Assembly: GCA_012934845.2 (NCBI GenBank)
Contig: WNNJ02001801.1
Span: 62,001-126,000, forward strand
DNA from: Pomphorhynchus laevis
Taxonomy: Eukaryota; Acanthocephala; Palaeacanthocephala; Echinorhynchida; Pomphorhynchidae
Reading direction: 5' to 3'
Length of the DNA: 64,000 bases
Shown one piece after another: positions 35,719 through 46,532 of the stretch. The notes under the pieces were generated by a model. The model searched no databases, was not told the DNA's origin, and was given only the letters and a program-made list of their open reading frames with translations. The position numbers were made by a program, and so were the translations under genes. Positions within the stretch are counted from its first letter, which is position 1. Every line of letters begins with the position of its first letter.

Positions 35719-36443
35719 GATAATAAAGTAATGATGCCAATTTTTTGTGTATACGTTGATTTATTGCAAGTTGGAAATATTAAGTTAAAAATGAAGATAG
35801 GATATCATACCAAAGTGCTTAAAAAGTATTTTGAAGTTCAAAAAATTAAATTTTGTTTTACAACGTAATACATGTTAAATCAATCTCAAACTTGAAAATA
35901 ATGTAGATATATGATTTGTAATCGTATTATAATAATATTGCAGTAAACAAACTACTAACAAGGGCAATGGTAAAATTTTAATTATTTTTGTTTTAATTTA
36001 AAAAATTAAAATTTAAATTTTTTCAACATACTGAATTATCAATTTATAAGTTTTTGTGTAAATGTTAAATGATAGATGGTCGATGTTGTGAGATGAAAAA
36101 AAGTATGGGTTATCATATCGATTTTTTTAGGAAAAATTATTTTTAAGTTCAAAAAATTGAACATTTTCTCTGAAGCGTAATATACGTCGTATCGAGCTAA
36201 AACTTGTATGTGGTGTAGATACATAATGTGCTATCATTGTGTGATAATTTTTAACTAATCCGAACACTTACTTGAAAAATATTCAAATTTTAATATTTTA
36301 AAAAAAGTTTAATTTTAATTTTAAACTTTACCTACACTATGCTGCAAAAAAATGAAAGATGTTTTTTAAATGTCTAATAAAGGTCTTTCGTTTTTTATAA
36401 TTTTTTTCTTGCCTAGTTGTGTCCGCCTTTCGGAAATGTTGCC
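35536..36443 (-). repeat. Merlin right terminal inverted repeat
   Basis: 908 bases, partner of 33402-34309. Carries the first 60-odd codons of the transposase, so the repeat is part coding. Confidence 0.9.
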
Positions 36444-36451
36444 GTGGCTTT

Positions 36452-37070
36452 TTAATGCAATAAAACAAATATATTTAATGCAAATAAGCCCCGAAAAAGT
36501 ATAACTCACGACCTTTGTCCTTTTGATTTGTCGCACTAAAACTTCAGAACTAAACATATTTGCTGGATTTTCATTCGTATAATATTACTTCTTTGATCGC
36601 TAGAAATGCTAGCTTACTAGACTATACCCGCCTTTCTTTGTTAATTTACATCAAAGTTCAAATTGACATCATTAACTGACATATCGTTATTTCGCAATTC
36701 CATATTTGTCCACAACGTAGAAGCACTCTCTGTCTACATGTATGAATGTCATTTATATGCTTCTCTAATTGTCGATTAGTCGACCCATGTAACGATTCGC
36801 TTAATTAAATGTAAAAAACTGCCATAAAAATATGATTTTCATTCAAATTCTCTATAATAACAGTCCATTGTTCCGTAAATTGAACGACATCAGAATTTTT
36901 AGCAAGATGATATAAAATTTTAAATATATTTTTTTAATTTAACATTTTTCAAACATATTTACTATTTCTCATTTTTGAACCAATAGATGAAAATATCCGC
37001 TTATTTTACAACTAAATTAATGCATAATTTGTTAATGTTAATATTATATTACCAAATTTATGCAATCATG
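36452..37070. other. Unassigned AT-rich stretch
   Basis: Continuation of the sequence that Merlin interrupted; no gene recognised. Confidence 0.45.
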
Positions 37071-37074
37071 CCAT

Positions 37075-37113
37075 ATATAACGTTTCGACGCAAGCGCTTC
37101 TTCAGAATTATAT
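37075..37113 (-). ncRNA. Hammerhead-like motif
   Basis: On the minus strand: ATATAA, TT, CTGAAGA, a GCGC/GCGT hairpin, GAAACG, TTATAT. The outer blocks are perfectly complementary (stem I). Core words intact, but one mismatch (A/C) closes stem II and there is no GUC. Confidence 0.5.
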
Positions 37114-37162
37114 TGCAGGAATTAAAATTTATGAAGCCAGAATAGTCACTGTGGTTTACAAA

Positions 37163-38520
37163 ATATTATTATTATTATTATGTAGACAACGTTACGAGCA
37201 TAGCTCACAGTTGCTGACAAATCGATAGTCAAAATAAAAGAAAAAGAGAAAATCAAAAACAAATCAGTTAACAATTTAAAATAATCTGTCGTTTAAAGAG
37301 CTCACGAGTTCCCGCATTTACAATATCATCGCTTAAACGATTCCATGAATTTATTATTCGTTGTCCAAATTGAATCGTCCTAGAATGTACTATTCGTTGG
37401 CGACTAAGATAAAACGAGTGACCTCGCAAAGCTCGAGTTGATCGAATGTTGAAGAGCCCACGCAACACATGGTGTTCATTGTGAAATACCTCCCATACAA
37501 GACACAGATCCCGCGAGTCACGAATATCACATAATGACTGCATATTTAAAGACCGAAGACGGTCCTCGTAAGGAAGTTCTCTCAAAGAATGTACTAATTT
37601 TGTTGCCCTACGTAGCACCTTCTCAAGTCGATTAATCTCATCTCTGGTTCGAGGGTATGAACATTGAGAAGCATATAACAAATGACTTAGTACAAAAGCG
37701 TTTGCAAGAACTCTAAAAGAACGTGGACTCACATAGCTGAATGATCGGCGAAGGAAACCAACCATACGCATGGCCTTCGAACAAATGTACTCAGTGTTTT
37801 GGCGAGTGGAGAAATCATCCGTTATCAATACGCCAAGATCTTTATAGCTCGAAACCAATTTAATCACTCGATCCCCGAGATGATATATCGGCACTGGAAC
37901 AATATTACGTGATCGAATGTGCATGCAAGTGCACTTCGAGGCATTAACAGACAGACCATTAGAACGTGCCCACTTAAGAACCGTGTCAATATCTGATTGA
38001 AGAATGTTACGATCATAATTCGACTTGATGGCTCTCCAAATTTTTAAATCGTCAGCAAATAATAATGAATGCGAACTTATTACACTGGGTAGATCGTTGA
38101 TGAAAATACAAAACAGCAAAGGACCCAATACAGACCCTTGCGGGACACCGGCATTAACTGGATAATGCTCGGAAAGGGTACCGTTAATGGCGACCTGGTA
38201 TGTGCGACCAGAAAGAAAGTTGCATATCCAACGAATGATAATTGGATTGATTTTTAATGCACTTATCTTCATAATCAACTTGTCATGGGGTACATGATCA
38301 AATGCTTTGGAGAAGTCAAAAAATATGACATCGACAGCATACCCCTCATCCACTATGGAACCCCAACTTTCCTGTGCCAATAAAAGGTTGGTTACTGTGG
38401 AACAGTTTTTACGGAATCCGTGCTGATTAGTAGAAAGTAACCTGTATGATTCTAGGTAGCTACTGATTATCCGATAAAGTAATCTCTCTAATACACGACA
38501 CGATACAGAGGTTAAACTAA
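37163..38520 (-). mobile_element. CR1-like LINE (family G), 5'-truncated
   Basis: Minus-strand LINE cut at its 5' end near 38520. The 3' end is a short ATT repeat at about 37163-37182. The coding part is undamaged, unlike every other LINE here, which suggests a young insertion. The 5' cut lies at a small repeat (AACCTCTGTAT on both sides). Confidence 0.8.
37268..38520 (-). CDS. Reverse transcriptase of CR1-like LINE, partial
   Basis: One uninterrupted frame of about 415 codons; it has no true start because the element is 5'-truncated (the codon at 38380 often taken as a start is TTG). It reads LTSVSCRVLERLL and NQHGFRKNCSTVTNLLLAQ, then FFDFSKAFDHVPHDKL, AGVPQGSVLGPLLFCIFIND and the catalytic LLFADDLKIWR. 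A thumb follows, then the C-terminal FGQRIINSWNRLSDDIV common to CR1/Jockey-type LINEs. Catalytic aspartates in the A (DFSKAFD) and C (FADD) motifs are present. No endonuclease remains, so it cannot transpose by itself. Confidence 0.85.
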
Positions 38521-38565
38521 CCTCTGTATCTAACCTCTGTAAATATAAATACCTATAATATAATC

Positions 38566-38592
38566 CTGAAGAAGAAATAGCAGCGAAACGTA
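38566..38592 (+). ncRNA. Hammerhead-like words (family F)
   Basis: CTGAAGA (38566-38572) and GAAACGT (38584-38590), followed by the TTTTTCTTTGATTTGTTGAC shared with 8861 and 18755. Stems I and II are not convincing here. Confidence 0.35.
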
Positions 38593-38665
38593 AATAAATA
38601 TTTTTCTTTGATTTGTTGACTACCGATGGTACTACCTGAATATCATTTTATTGTTATAGATTGTT

Positions 38666-40058
38666 AATAATAAAGATTTTGTTAAATGAAACTAAATACA
38701 ACCGCTAAAAAGGCTTAAACAGTAAAACATGTGAAAGGAAACAGGAAGTAATGTATGAACAGTCTAACGTCATACCTCTCTATAATCACGGCCTCAGTTC
38801 CATAGGGATCTGAGCCCTCCAGCCGATCCAATACGTCGCCTTCCGACTGAACCACCCGGGGTTTTCAGCCCCCTCCAGGGGGAGGGCATCCCCATGGAGG
38901 ATAAGTCCTCCTATACACTATTATCAAGTTTAGGAAGACTATACTCGGTAATCGCGAGATGAGGAGCTTAAAAAACCTTAGTCATTGCTCTGGGGAACGT
39001 CCTTTAGAAAAGAAAACTAATCCCGAGATAGCCCAAATACCCCAGAGGCGCACTTGGGTTTTTTCATTTAATGACAGATGCTGAGCCCGTTTCAGGGCCC
39101 ATCTAGCTCACTTTAGAATACGTTTTAGTCTATCCAAGTTAGCTCCCACTGACCAGTTCACCGTAATGGTGAACCCCAGGTATTTTACTCGACTTGTGAA
39201 GGTAGGGAGTGGTTGAGACTGTTAAATGGTGGAGAGAGCAGAGAGTGATAGTCTTTTAAGCTTCTTTTTGTTGGCATGGGTGCCATGAAAGACGACCACC
39301 TGCGATTTATTGGAGTTTAAAATAATATTGAATGAGAATAACTGATCTTTTAATCTTAAAAAGAAACTGATGATGTCAAAACTACATATTTGCACCTGCG
39401 TCCAGAAAACAGGTATGTGATATCATCAGCGTAAACCACCAGATATTAATCATGTTTGAATTTTTTGTAGAGTTTAATGGAGGCAGCAAGATACAGGATT
39501 GGAGAAAGTGGGGATCGTTTGGCGTACAGCAATATTTCCACCCTGTTAACAATTTTCGCAGGCGACCCAAGGGACATTAGAGAAGAAATAACAAAGCGAA
39601 TGTAAATCCGGTCAAATGCGGCAGATAAATCAAGGAAAAGAGCCACAGCAAGTTGATGACGATTCTCTCGACAAAACTGATGCACTTCACCTATTGTAGT
39701 ATGGACCGAGAGATCCTTTACGTACCAATGAAAACCTGGTGGGATTAAATTTCGCCTATATAGATGTTCGCGGATTTTACGCGCAAGCGCTCTTTCGTAA
39801 ATGGAGAGGAGTGAGTTTTGAATCAAAATCGGCCGCATATCTTTGGGACATGAAATCGATTTCTTTAAAATACACGATGGCTTATATTAACGCCAGCAAT
39901 GTTGGACGGGAAGCTAGTATCATTGTGATGGCGACCTCTTTTCTCTGACTGTCTGTCAAAAGCTGACAGACACGAGTGAAGAGTGGCGTATGGGATTTGG
40001 AGGGGCCCGGGAGTGCCCCCAGGACTTGAGGATATCTGTAACAGATAAGTCCCTGCTT
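38666..40058 (-). mobile_element. LINE family B copy 3, 5'-truncated
   Basis: Minus-strand RT portion and 3' tail. FLDLSAAFDRIYI and the knuckle-less C-terminal part are readable, with several frame changes, and the YADD region (around 39415) is damaged. The tail is AACAAAATCTTTATTATTA. It abuts family A copy 3 head to head at about 40058. Confidence 0.85.
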
Positions 40059-40059
40059 T

Positions 40060-40990
40060 CCTGTCTCACCTGCCGAAATCTCATCTGTCCTCATGTCCTT
40101 GCCCAACAAAACCTCACTGAAGATCCCCTGATTATCCACATATTTAAATCCATATGCTCATCAACAACCCCTTTCCTCACCACCTTGTTTAACTCGACCA
40201 TCCGCAGTCGTATCTTCTCTTCGCAACAGAAATCTGCCATCGCTCGTCCATCGACCCCACCATTCCTACTAGGTATCGCCCCATTTCACTCATCCCTACT
40301 CTTTCCAAGCTCTTAGAACCTCTCTTCATCCAATATGTACTCTCCTTTCCAATCCGCTTTTCACTCTAATCACTCCACAGAAATCGCCTACATGAAAGTT
40401 TACAGCGACCTACTCATTTCTCGTGACAAGGCTCAATATAGTGTTCTCATCTCCCTCGACCTCTCCACCGCCTTCAAAATCGTCGATCACTCTATCCTCC
40501 TTTCTCGCCTTCGTTATGATTACGGATTTTCTTCCTCCTCCGTAGCATGGCTTACCTCATATCTATCCGACCGTTATTATCAAGTCTGATCAAATTCATT
40601 ATCATCTCCTCCCATCCCTTTTTTCTGCGAGTTCCCCTAAGGTTCAGTCCTAGGTCTCCTGCTCTTCTCTCATTTACTTAGCGATCTATATCCGTTTATC
40701 AAACCTTACTCCTTTAACGTCATACAATACGCCGATGATATCCTCATCTATGCTCATGCAGCCGCCCATCGCATACACGATATCAGCATTTCTGAATCCA
40801 ACTGTCTTTCTTCTATCTACAAACGTCTCTATTATCTTAATCTTGTTTTAAATCCCGATAAGTATAAAAATGTGGATCCTCCCCGGTAATCCTAACATAT
40901 CTCCTCCCACTGCATATTTTGCCTCATCAATCATCCCCATAGTCCACAATCTAACTTTCTTAGGCTTCCATTTTGATGATCACCTTGACT
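40060..40990 (+). mobile_element. LINE family A copy 3, broken
   Basis: L2/CR1-like fragment with FQSAFHSNHSTEIAYMKVYS and SLDLSTAFKIVDHSILLSRL in one frame (40335-40589). A damaged PQGS block and NVIQYADDILIYAHAAAH (about 40720) follow in others. Sequence closely matches 4680-5330. Confidence 0.8.
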
Positions 40991-41039
40991 GAATATATTC
41001 AATACTAGTGAACGAGAAAGAATAAATGAGAGTGATAGT

Positions 41040-41485
41040 CTAAACAGAGCATGATTTTAGTAGCAACCCAAGAAACATGGCCATAACTTACAGTCCAGCT
41101 TGGAATAAACTACCAGCAGACATAAAGATCTACAACACCTAAATATATCATATCCACAATTTAAATTAGAAGAAAGATGGCAAAAACCAACGCAAAATTT
41201 ATTGAATTGAATATTTCGATGCCTAGCTGGCATCATCTTCAGCAATTGTAATTAGCTAGAACACTTATAAATTTTCTGAAGAAAATTTATAAGTGTTCTA
41301 GCTAATTACATTTGCTGAAGATGATGCCAGCTAGGCATCGAAATATTCAATTCAATAAATTTTGCGTTGGTTTTTGTCATCTTTCTTCTAATTTAAATGT
41401 TATTACACCGTCGCAATCCTCATTCATATTCAATTCATATCCACAATGAAATTAAAAATCTATTTTAAGAAACACGTCATCTTTA
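41040..41485 (+). mobile_element. LINE 3'-end fragment, interrupted
   Basis: RNMAITYSPAWNKLPADIKI (41070-41130) is the 'WN.LP..ik' C-terminal block of CR1/Jockey-like LINEs. The rest of the block resumes at about 41448 (NEIKNLF) after the palindromic insertion at 41161-41434. Confidence 0.6.
41161..41434. mobile_element. Small palindromic element with hammerhead-like arms
   Basis: Arms 41161-41279 and 41281-41399 are near-perfect mirror images, followed by about 35 unmirrored bases. The insertion lies between two copies of TCATATCCACAAT (41148-41160 and 41435-41447), a 13-base target duplication inside a LINE fragment. Each arm carries CTGAAGA, T, GATGCC-AGCTA-GGCATC, GAAATATT (plus strand 41315-41347; minus strand 41242 down to 41210). 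Confidence 0.75.
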
Positions 41486-41539
41486 GAAACACACTAGTTT
41501 CTTCAAAATTGAGGGATCAATTTTCCGAACACCATGTAG

Positions 41540-42600
41540 TCTCGATAGCTAAGGCTTTTGTACTTAAGCCGTTTTGCTTCCTCTGCGTTTTTGGTGGCCC
41601 TCCCTGACTCAGTTGCTTACGAGTGTACGTTAGTTTCGGCAAATGTGTCGACACAAGTGCAATCCCAGCATAAACTTCCTTCGTTATGGAAAGGTGGTGA
41701 TGCCGTCGGGGTGTTTTCCATCTCCCCTGTCCAGATCCAAAGGCTCGAGGATGGCTGACAAGCCCGCGCGTTGCAAAGAACGCTTAACAACGCTGTTCAG
41801 TTATGCGTTTATGGGATGTCGGTCGGCGTTGATTCCGCAGGACAGTCCGTGACGGCTCAGAGGGTCGATTAATCTACCATATCTGCATGTGTGAGATTGA
41901 CACACTGATGAACCCACTCTCAAGGCCAAGGAAATTCGGAGGGTTTCAGTGTCGAGTTGTGTGCCCAATGAAGATATGGGTATAGCGTGTAACCATAATC
42001 CACTCTCCTTGCATGGTGTCGACATTAAACGAGCTCTGTTATCTGATCGGCTTTGGCTTTCATCTTTGCGAGCCTGATCTCCATTAATGGCAAGTCCCAC
42101 ATCTTTTGTCTATTTTTTGTGATGGCTGATCAATCCCGTCACTTGCCACGTTTCATGCCATCTCGGTTGTCGACAACTCTCCGGAATGAGCCAGTCCGCA
42201 AATGCGGAGAAGAACGGTGTTTACCAGATCGCGCACGGCATGCATGGAAGACAATAAACCTGGTAGTGCGATGTCTGCGGCTTTTCGAATACCCAAACCG
42301 CCGTATGCCACGGGTAACGTGGCCTGTTCCCATGAAGTGTCGTTGAAAGCAACATTAGTTAAACTTGTCACCGCTTCTTTCAGGGTTTCGTCGAAGGATT
42401 CCAAAGAATTTCGATGTAGGTAGGCTGATGTACTTCTCAGGATTCACTGCAACTTTGGTATTGCGAAACAATTTTTAGCAGAGTGAAAGCCTGGTGATTG
42501 TCAGCGTGTGAGAGTCGGGATACCATTAGTTTCAAATCCCTAGTATTTTTGTCGATTTTTCGAGGAATGCGAATAGGATGTAAGCGGAGTCCCCGAGAGG
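41540..42600 (-). mobile_element. LINE family H, C-terminal part, minus strand
   Basis: Readable blocks on the minus strand in order: DNHQAFTLLKIV, then SFDETLKEAVTSLTNVAFND and WEQATLPVAYGGLGIRKAAD, then ARLMSTPCKESGLWLHAIPI, LDTETLRISLALRVGS and a C/H block. This is the region just upstream of the blocks seen at 23490-24180, so the two fragments come from the same LINE type. Frame changes near 42150 and 41800. Confidence 0.7.
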
Positions 42601-43012
42601 AAATTAAAACAACAAACTGTATATATGCCAAAAGTGCTCACTCAATGACTACGAAACGAGGCTTAATTAGAAACGAAGCATTACGAATAATTACAAATAA
42701 TGATAACATCCTTGATGACATTTCATGATTTATCTTATTTCCGTTGTCTGCCTGTTTATTCGCTTCGAAACACTTTCTTGTTGCGTTTGAAATACTGTTG
42801 AGTACATCATTTCGGCAGAATTCTCTCTTAGATAAATTAATATCTAGACCAAAATTAAGGAGGTTACGCTCATTTGCTGTTTGGGTGTATTTTGATAAAT
42901 TCATTACCCTATTTACATTACATTTATTTATTTTTGTCCTTGGTGCATACTTTCGATTGCAATTAAATTGTATTCTAGCGAGTTCAATTGGGTGAACGTT
43001 ACGATAGGTCAA
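42600..43012. mobile_element. Two PLE pieces head to head
   Basis: Plus strand about 42620-42735: YAKSAHSMTTKRGLIRNEAL, a thumb block of Penelope-like RTs. Minus strand about 42740-43012: NRVMNLSKYTQTANERNLLN then FGLDINLSKREF, like the N-terminal block preceding PLE reverse transcriptases. The junction is near 42735. The first piece is repeated at 43770-43819 with few changes. Confidence 0.6.
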
Positions 43013-43819
43013 TTTTGAAAGCTTCTTTGCTTATGCTAAATCATATGATTATATAGTTCTTGGTTTAGAGGATACATGTCACAATTTAAACAATTTATAG
43101 ATCACTTATTGGGACCGTTTTTACTGTAGGTCAATTTCTTTATTAGTAGTCATGATGATCTCTTAAGAAAATTTGATACAATCAAAAATAAAATCCGTCA
43201 ACGCAAAGATTTTAAGGTTGAACGTTCAGTTTTATACACTAATATTTTACATAAAAATAAAATAAATGCTATATTACATATATGCCTTAATGACACCGAT
43301 CCAAAATACCAGTTTATTATAGAATCCATTAGAGTAATAGTAGAAAATAACATTACAATTCAACAATTGGCGCTAGACTGTTTTCATTAGATATAACATC
43401 AATGAAATATATGGTCAGAAACCACGATGGGTACCCTTCTAAATAAATTACGTCAAATGAGAGACATTCTCACAGGGCACCCACATATGCAATATTATGC
43501 ATTGCCGATTATGAGTGCTATTGATGAAGTATCAGAGAAGCCGCACACTTATTGCCGTTATATTGACGACATATTAATAATATGGACAGGTTCGGACGAA
43601 GGCTTAAATACATTTATAAGTAAATTTAACGACGAACAATTGACATTTAAAATCACTTCACAAGCAGACTATATAAACTTTTTAGATGTTACATTTATCC
43701 GCGATGATAAAAATGTTTAGCAAACAACAGTATATCGCAAAAAAACCGCCGCTCTATTTACATGCCAAAAGTGCTCACTCAATGACTACGAAACGAGGCA
43801 TAATTAGAAATAAAGCACC

Positions 43820-45566
43820 AGACCGACGCCTTTTTCAACTTCCAATGTGATTCAGTACCGACAAACTCTTCAAACAAACCATCCTCATCGATCAGCACAC
43901 CAATCCGTCAAGGAGTGGCTAGTTGTCCCATTGTTAGAGCCGGAGGCCGGAAAGGCAACGTCCCCCTCTTGACTTAACTAGGAGGTTCGCTCTCACTTCT
44001 AGTGACACCCTTGCATGGGAAGTAATTCCGAACCGTTTTCATTGAACATCATTCAGTGGAATTCTGGAGTGCTTCTAATCTTAGACTTTTATCTGGTCGA
44101 TATGCAGATTTTATACTCCATCTGAGAACTAGATATATCCGGTCTCCCCTGGGACATTACTCAATTAATTCCAAATCACATAACCTCTCAGTTTACTCCG
44201 TACATAGTCCCACCTCACCCATATTATTCTCAAGGTCTTTTAAGCTTATTTAAATGACATTTAAAATCATCCATTCTTTTAAATTATTCTTGTCCAGCCC
44301 TATCTTGTTTAGCGATAACATTCTGGAAGAACGGTAAACGCATCAGTATAGCCAATATCTATACTCGGCCTGAAGAGATTCACAATAACAGTGACCTTCT
44401 GGACCGTATATTGGGTAGCGGCTATGACATGTTGCTTGGTGACTTCAACGACAGAACTGGTTGTTGGATTAATACAGCACTTCGCATATCTAGGCACATT
44501 TATCTTATACATAAACCACTATACCCTACCTTTCATTGCACAAAAACAAATACACTCTTCGACATACTGCTGCTACACTAGAGGTGGCTGCTAAAGCCTA
44601 CCTGTATTAAGGAGTCGCGCCAACAACTGTCCACCTCGCATGACTTACTTCGTTAACGGTAAGAGGAATACACGCTGCTGTTGAGGAGGTTTCACTTTGA
44701 TCAGACCAGAGTAGCCTTCTTCCAGGCTGCTATCCGACTCTTCCCAGTCGTAGGAAATGCGTGTATGATCCAATTTAATTTCTATCTATCTTTGCAAGCT
44801 ACCGCGGTATTTTCGGCCACCTATAAAGGCCGTTTATTCAATCCCACTCTAACAAAACTCAAGGTCCTAGCTATAATGATAAACCTTCCCAATCTCTCTT
44901 TTTCCCTCGGGCAGGCCCTCTCGGAAGAATATTAAAGCTCTAGATATAGGATCCAGCTGAGTAGAGATAAGGCAAGCATTGCTCGTCTTAATCTATATCA
45001 GTCTTCTTTCTGGAAAATATTCAAGGATAATTTTGGCTGCTGGAAGGAGCGGACATCTGGTTGTATTGGCAGCATAGACCTTGACAAAGTTTTGGAAGAA
45101 TTACTAACCCTACATAATTATAGACTCACTCAATCTACCCAACTAACCCCGCCTTGGGGTGACTTCAGGAGCAGGGATTTATCGGTTACCGATATCCTGA
45201 ATGCCTGGAGTTCACTTCCGGGCACCTCCAGTTCCCATGCGTCACTCTCTACTTGTGCCTGTCAGCTTTTGTCATATAGTCAAAGAAAGGAGGTCGACAT
45301 TACGCTGCTACTAGCCTCCCCTCCGATGTTGTCGGCATCAAAATTAGCCCCAGAATATTTTTATCCAAAAAAGTGATCTCATGTCTAAAATATCTGCGCC
45401 CTATTTCAATACAAAACTTTCTCATCTGAATCTACAAAAATGCGCTTGCGCGTAGAATCCGCGACCATCTAAGTAAGCGCCACAAAATTTCCATGGATTT
45501 GCCGAAAGTCGCTTGGTTTATTCGACAGTTGGTGAAGTGCACCGGTCATGTAAGCACAACAGTCAT
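43820..45566 (+). mobile_element. LINE family B copy 4 inside a PLE
   Basis: Contains the end of ORF1, the endonuclease domain (SLNIIQWNSG, then LLGDFNDRTGCW) and the start of the RT (FHGFAESR.VYSTVGEV). It stops before the catalytic box, so it is truncated at both ends. The PLE thumb sequence breaks at AAAGCA (43814-43819) and resumes at AGCATCACGAATAATT; AGCA may be a short target duplication. Confidence 0.75.
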
Positions 45567-45839
45567 CAGCATCACGAATAATTAAAATTTGTAGCATCAG
45601 TTACGAAATGGAAAACCTCAGTGAACTAACTATGTCTCTTCTTTCGAGAGTGTATCGTCACCGAAAGATATACAAAGATATTTCAAAGGTTAGAAATTTA
45701 AGTCGTATTGACGTTTACAAAAGAAAATTAAGAGTCGCGTGGTAAGTTTCTTGCGATACCACCCAGCATTACAATCATTATAATGTCACATCGTAAAATC
45801 GTTTGAAGATATTTTTAAAGCTAATTCAATTAAAGGGAT

Positions 45840-46190
45840 AAAGCAACAGATATTTTACTAAACATAAATTGCAACACAAACCCATGCAAAAGGTCAAGGT
45901 GTAAAACTTTTACTCTTATCAATGAGAATAAATCGTTTACATGTGGAGTTACGAATATTAACTATAATGTCCAGTGTGATGCTAATTGCGAAACAATAAA
46001 TTGTAGTATGTGTAATGCCCAATATGTGAGCGAAAGTAAAAGGAAATTGAGCGAGAGTTACAAACCGTAGAGATAATCTTAAATTCAAAAGAATTGACAA
46101 TGACGAAGCAGTGAAACATATAATAGAAAGACAACGATGAGTGTGCAAACATAATAGCAAAAGACATCAAAAAATATTAAGAACGGAAGA
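45840..46190 (+). pseudogene. PLE GIY-YIG endonuclease domain, decayed
   Basis: The translation reads NTNPCKRSRCKTF, then NKSFTCGVTN and NCSMCNAQYVSESKRKL. The cysteine pair CKRSRC, the spaced cysteines and the QYV(G)E(S) core match the GIY-YIG nuclease of Penelope-like elements, with S in place of the usual G. This domain nicks DNA for integration. A stop falls soon after at SYKP. Confidence 0.65.
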
Positions 46191-46532
46191 AAAAAGAAAA
46201 TATATGTACTTCACAATTAATGTTAGATATGCAACCTAATTTGAATTCTCATTTAGACCTTTGATGTTAGACTTTTATTGGCTGCTTGATATTTAAGAGT
46301 ATTGTGACTGTACTTGTAATTTAGATTATCTAATAATAAGGAATTTCTTAAATAAATAACTAACAACCACAAAAAATACGAATAGAGACATTAGAAAAAA
46401 CAACTGCAGTTCAGATAAGATAACTCAATAATCATTTAGTCTTCATAATGATAACACGGCCTCAGGTCCAGCAGGATTTGAGCCCACTAACCGATCCAAC
46501 ACGCCGCCTTTCGATAGAACCACCGGGGTCTT

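Larger units (their letters stand above)
33402..36443 (-). mobile_element. Merlin DNA transposon with long TIRs
   Basis: A 3042-bp element starting GGCAACATTTCCG and ending CGGAAATGTTGCC. It is flanked by an 8-base target duplication with one difference (ATGGCTTT at 33394-33401, GTGGCTTT at 36444-36451), the size expected for Merlin. Terminal inverted repeats are 908 bases each (33402-34309 and 35536-36443). The interior encodes, on the minus strand, a broken ISXO2/IS1016-type DDE transposase. The length of the repeats is striking for this superfamily. Confidence 0.88.
43140..46230 (+). mobile_element. Penelope-like element with GIY-YIG part, split by a LINE
   Basis: First piece 43140-43819: decayed RT with YCRYIDDILIIW (about 43555-43590) and YINFLDVTFIRDD, then VYRKKTA and the thumb start. 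Second piece 45567-46230: linker with VVSFLRYHPALQSL, then the endonuclease. The two pieces are separated by a family B LINE (43820-45566). RT, linker and endonuclease come in the order usual for Penelope-like elements. Several stops. Confidence 0.75.

Noticed and set aside
45894-46170. Minus-strand 88-codon hydrophobic frame
   Set aside because: It is the antisense of the PLE endonuclease region, which has recognisable motifs on the plus strand.
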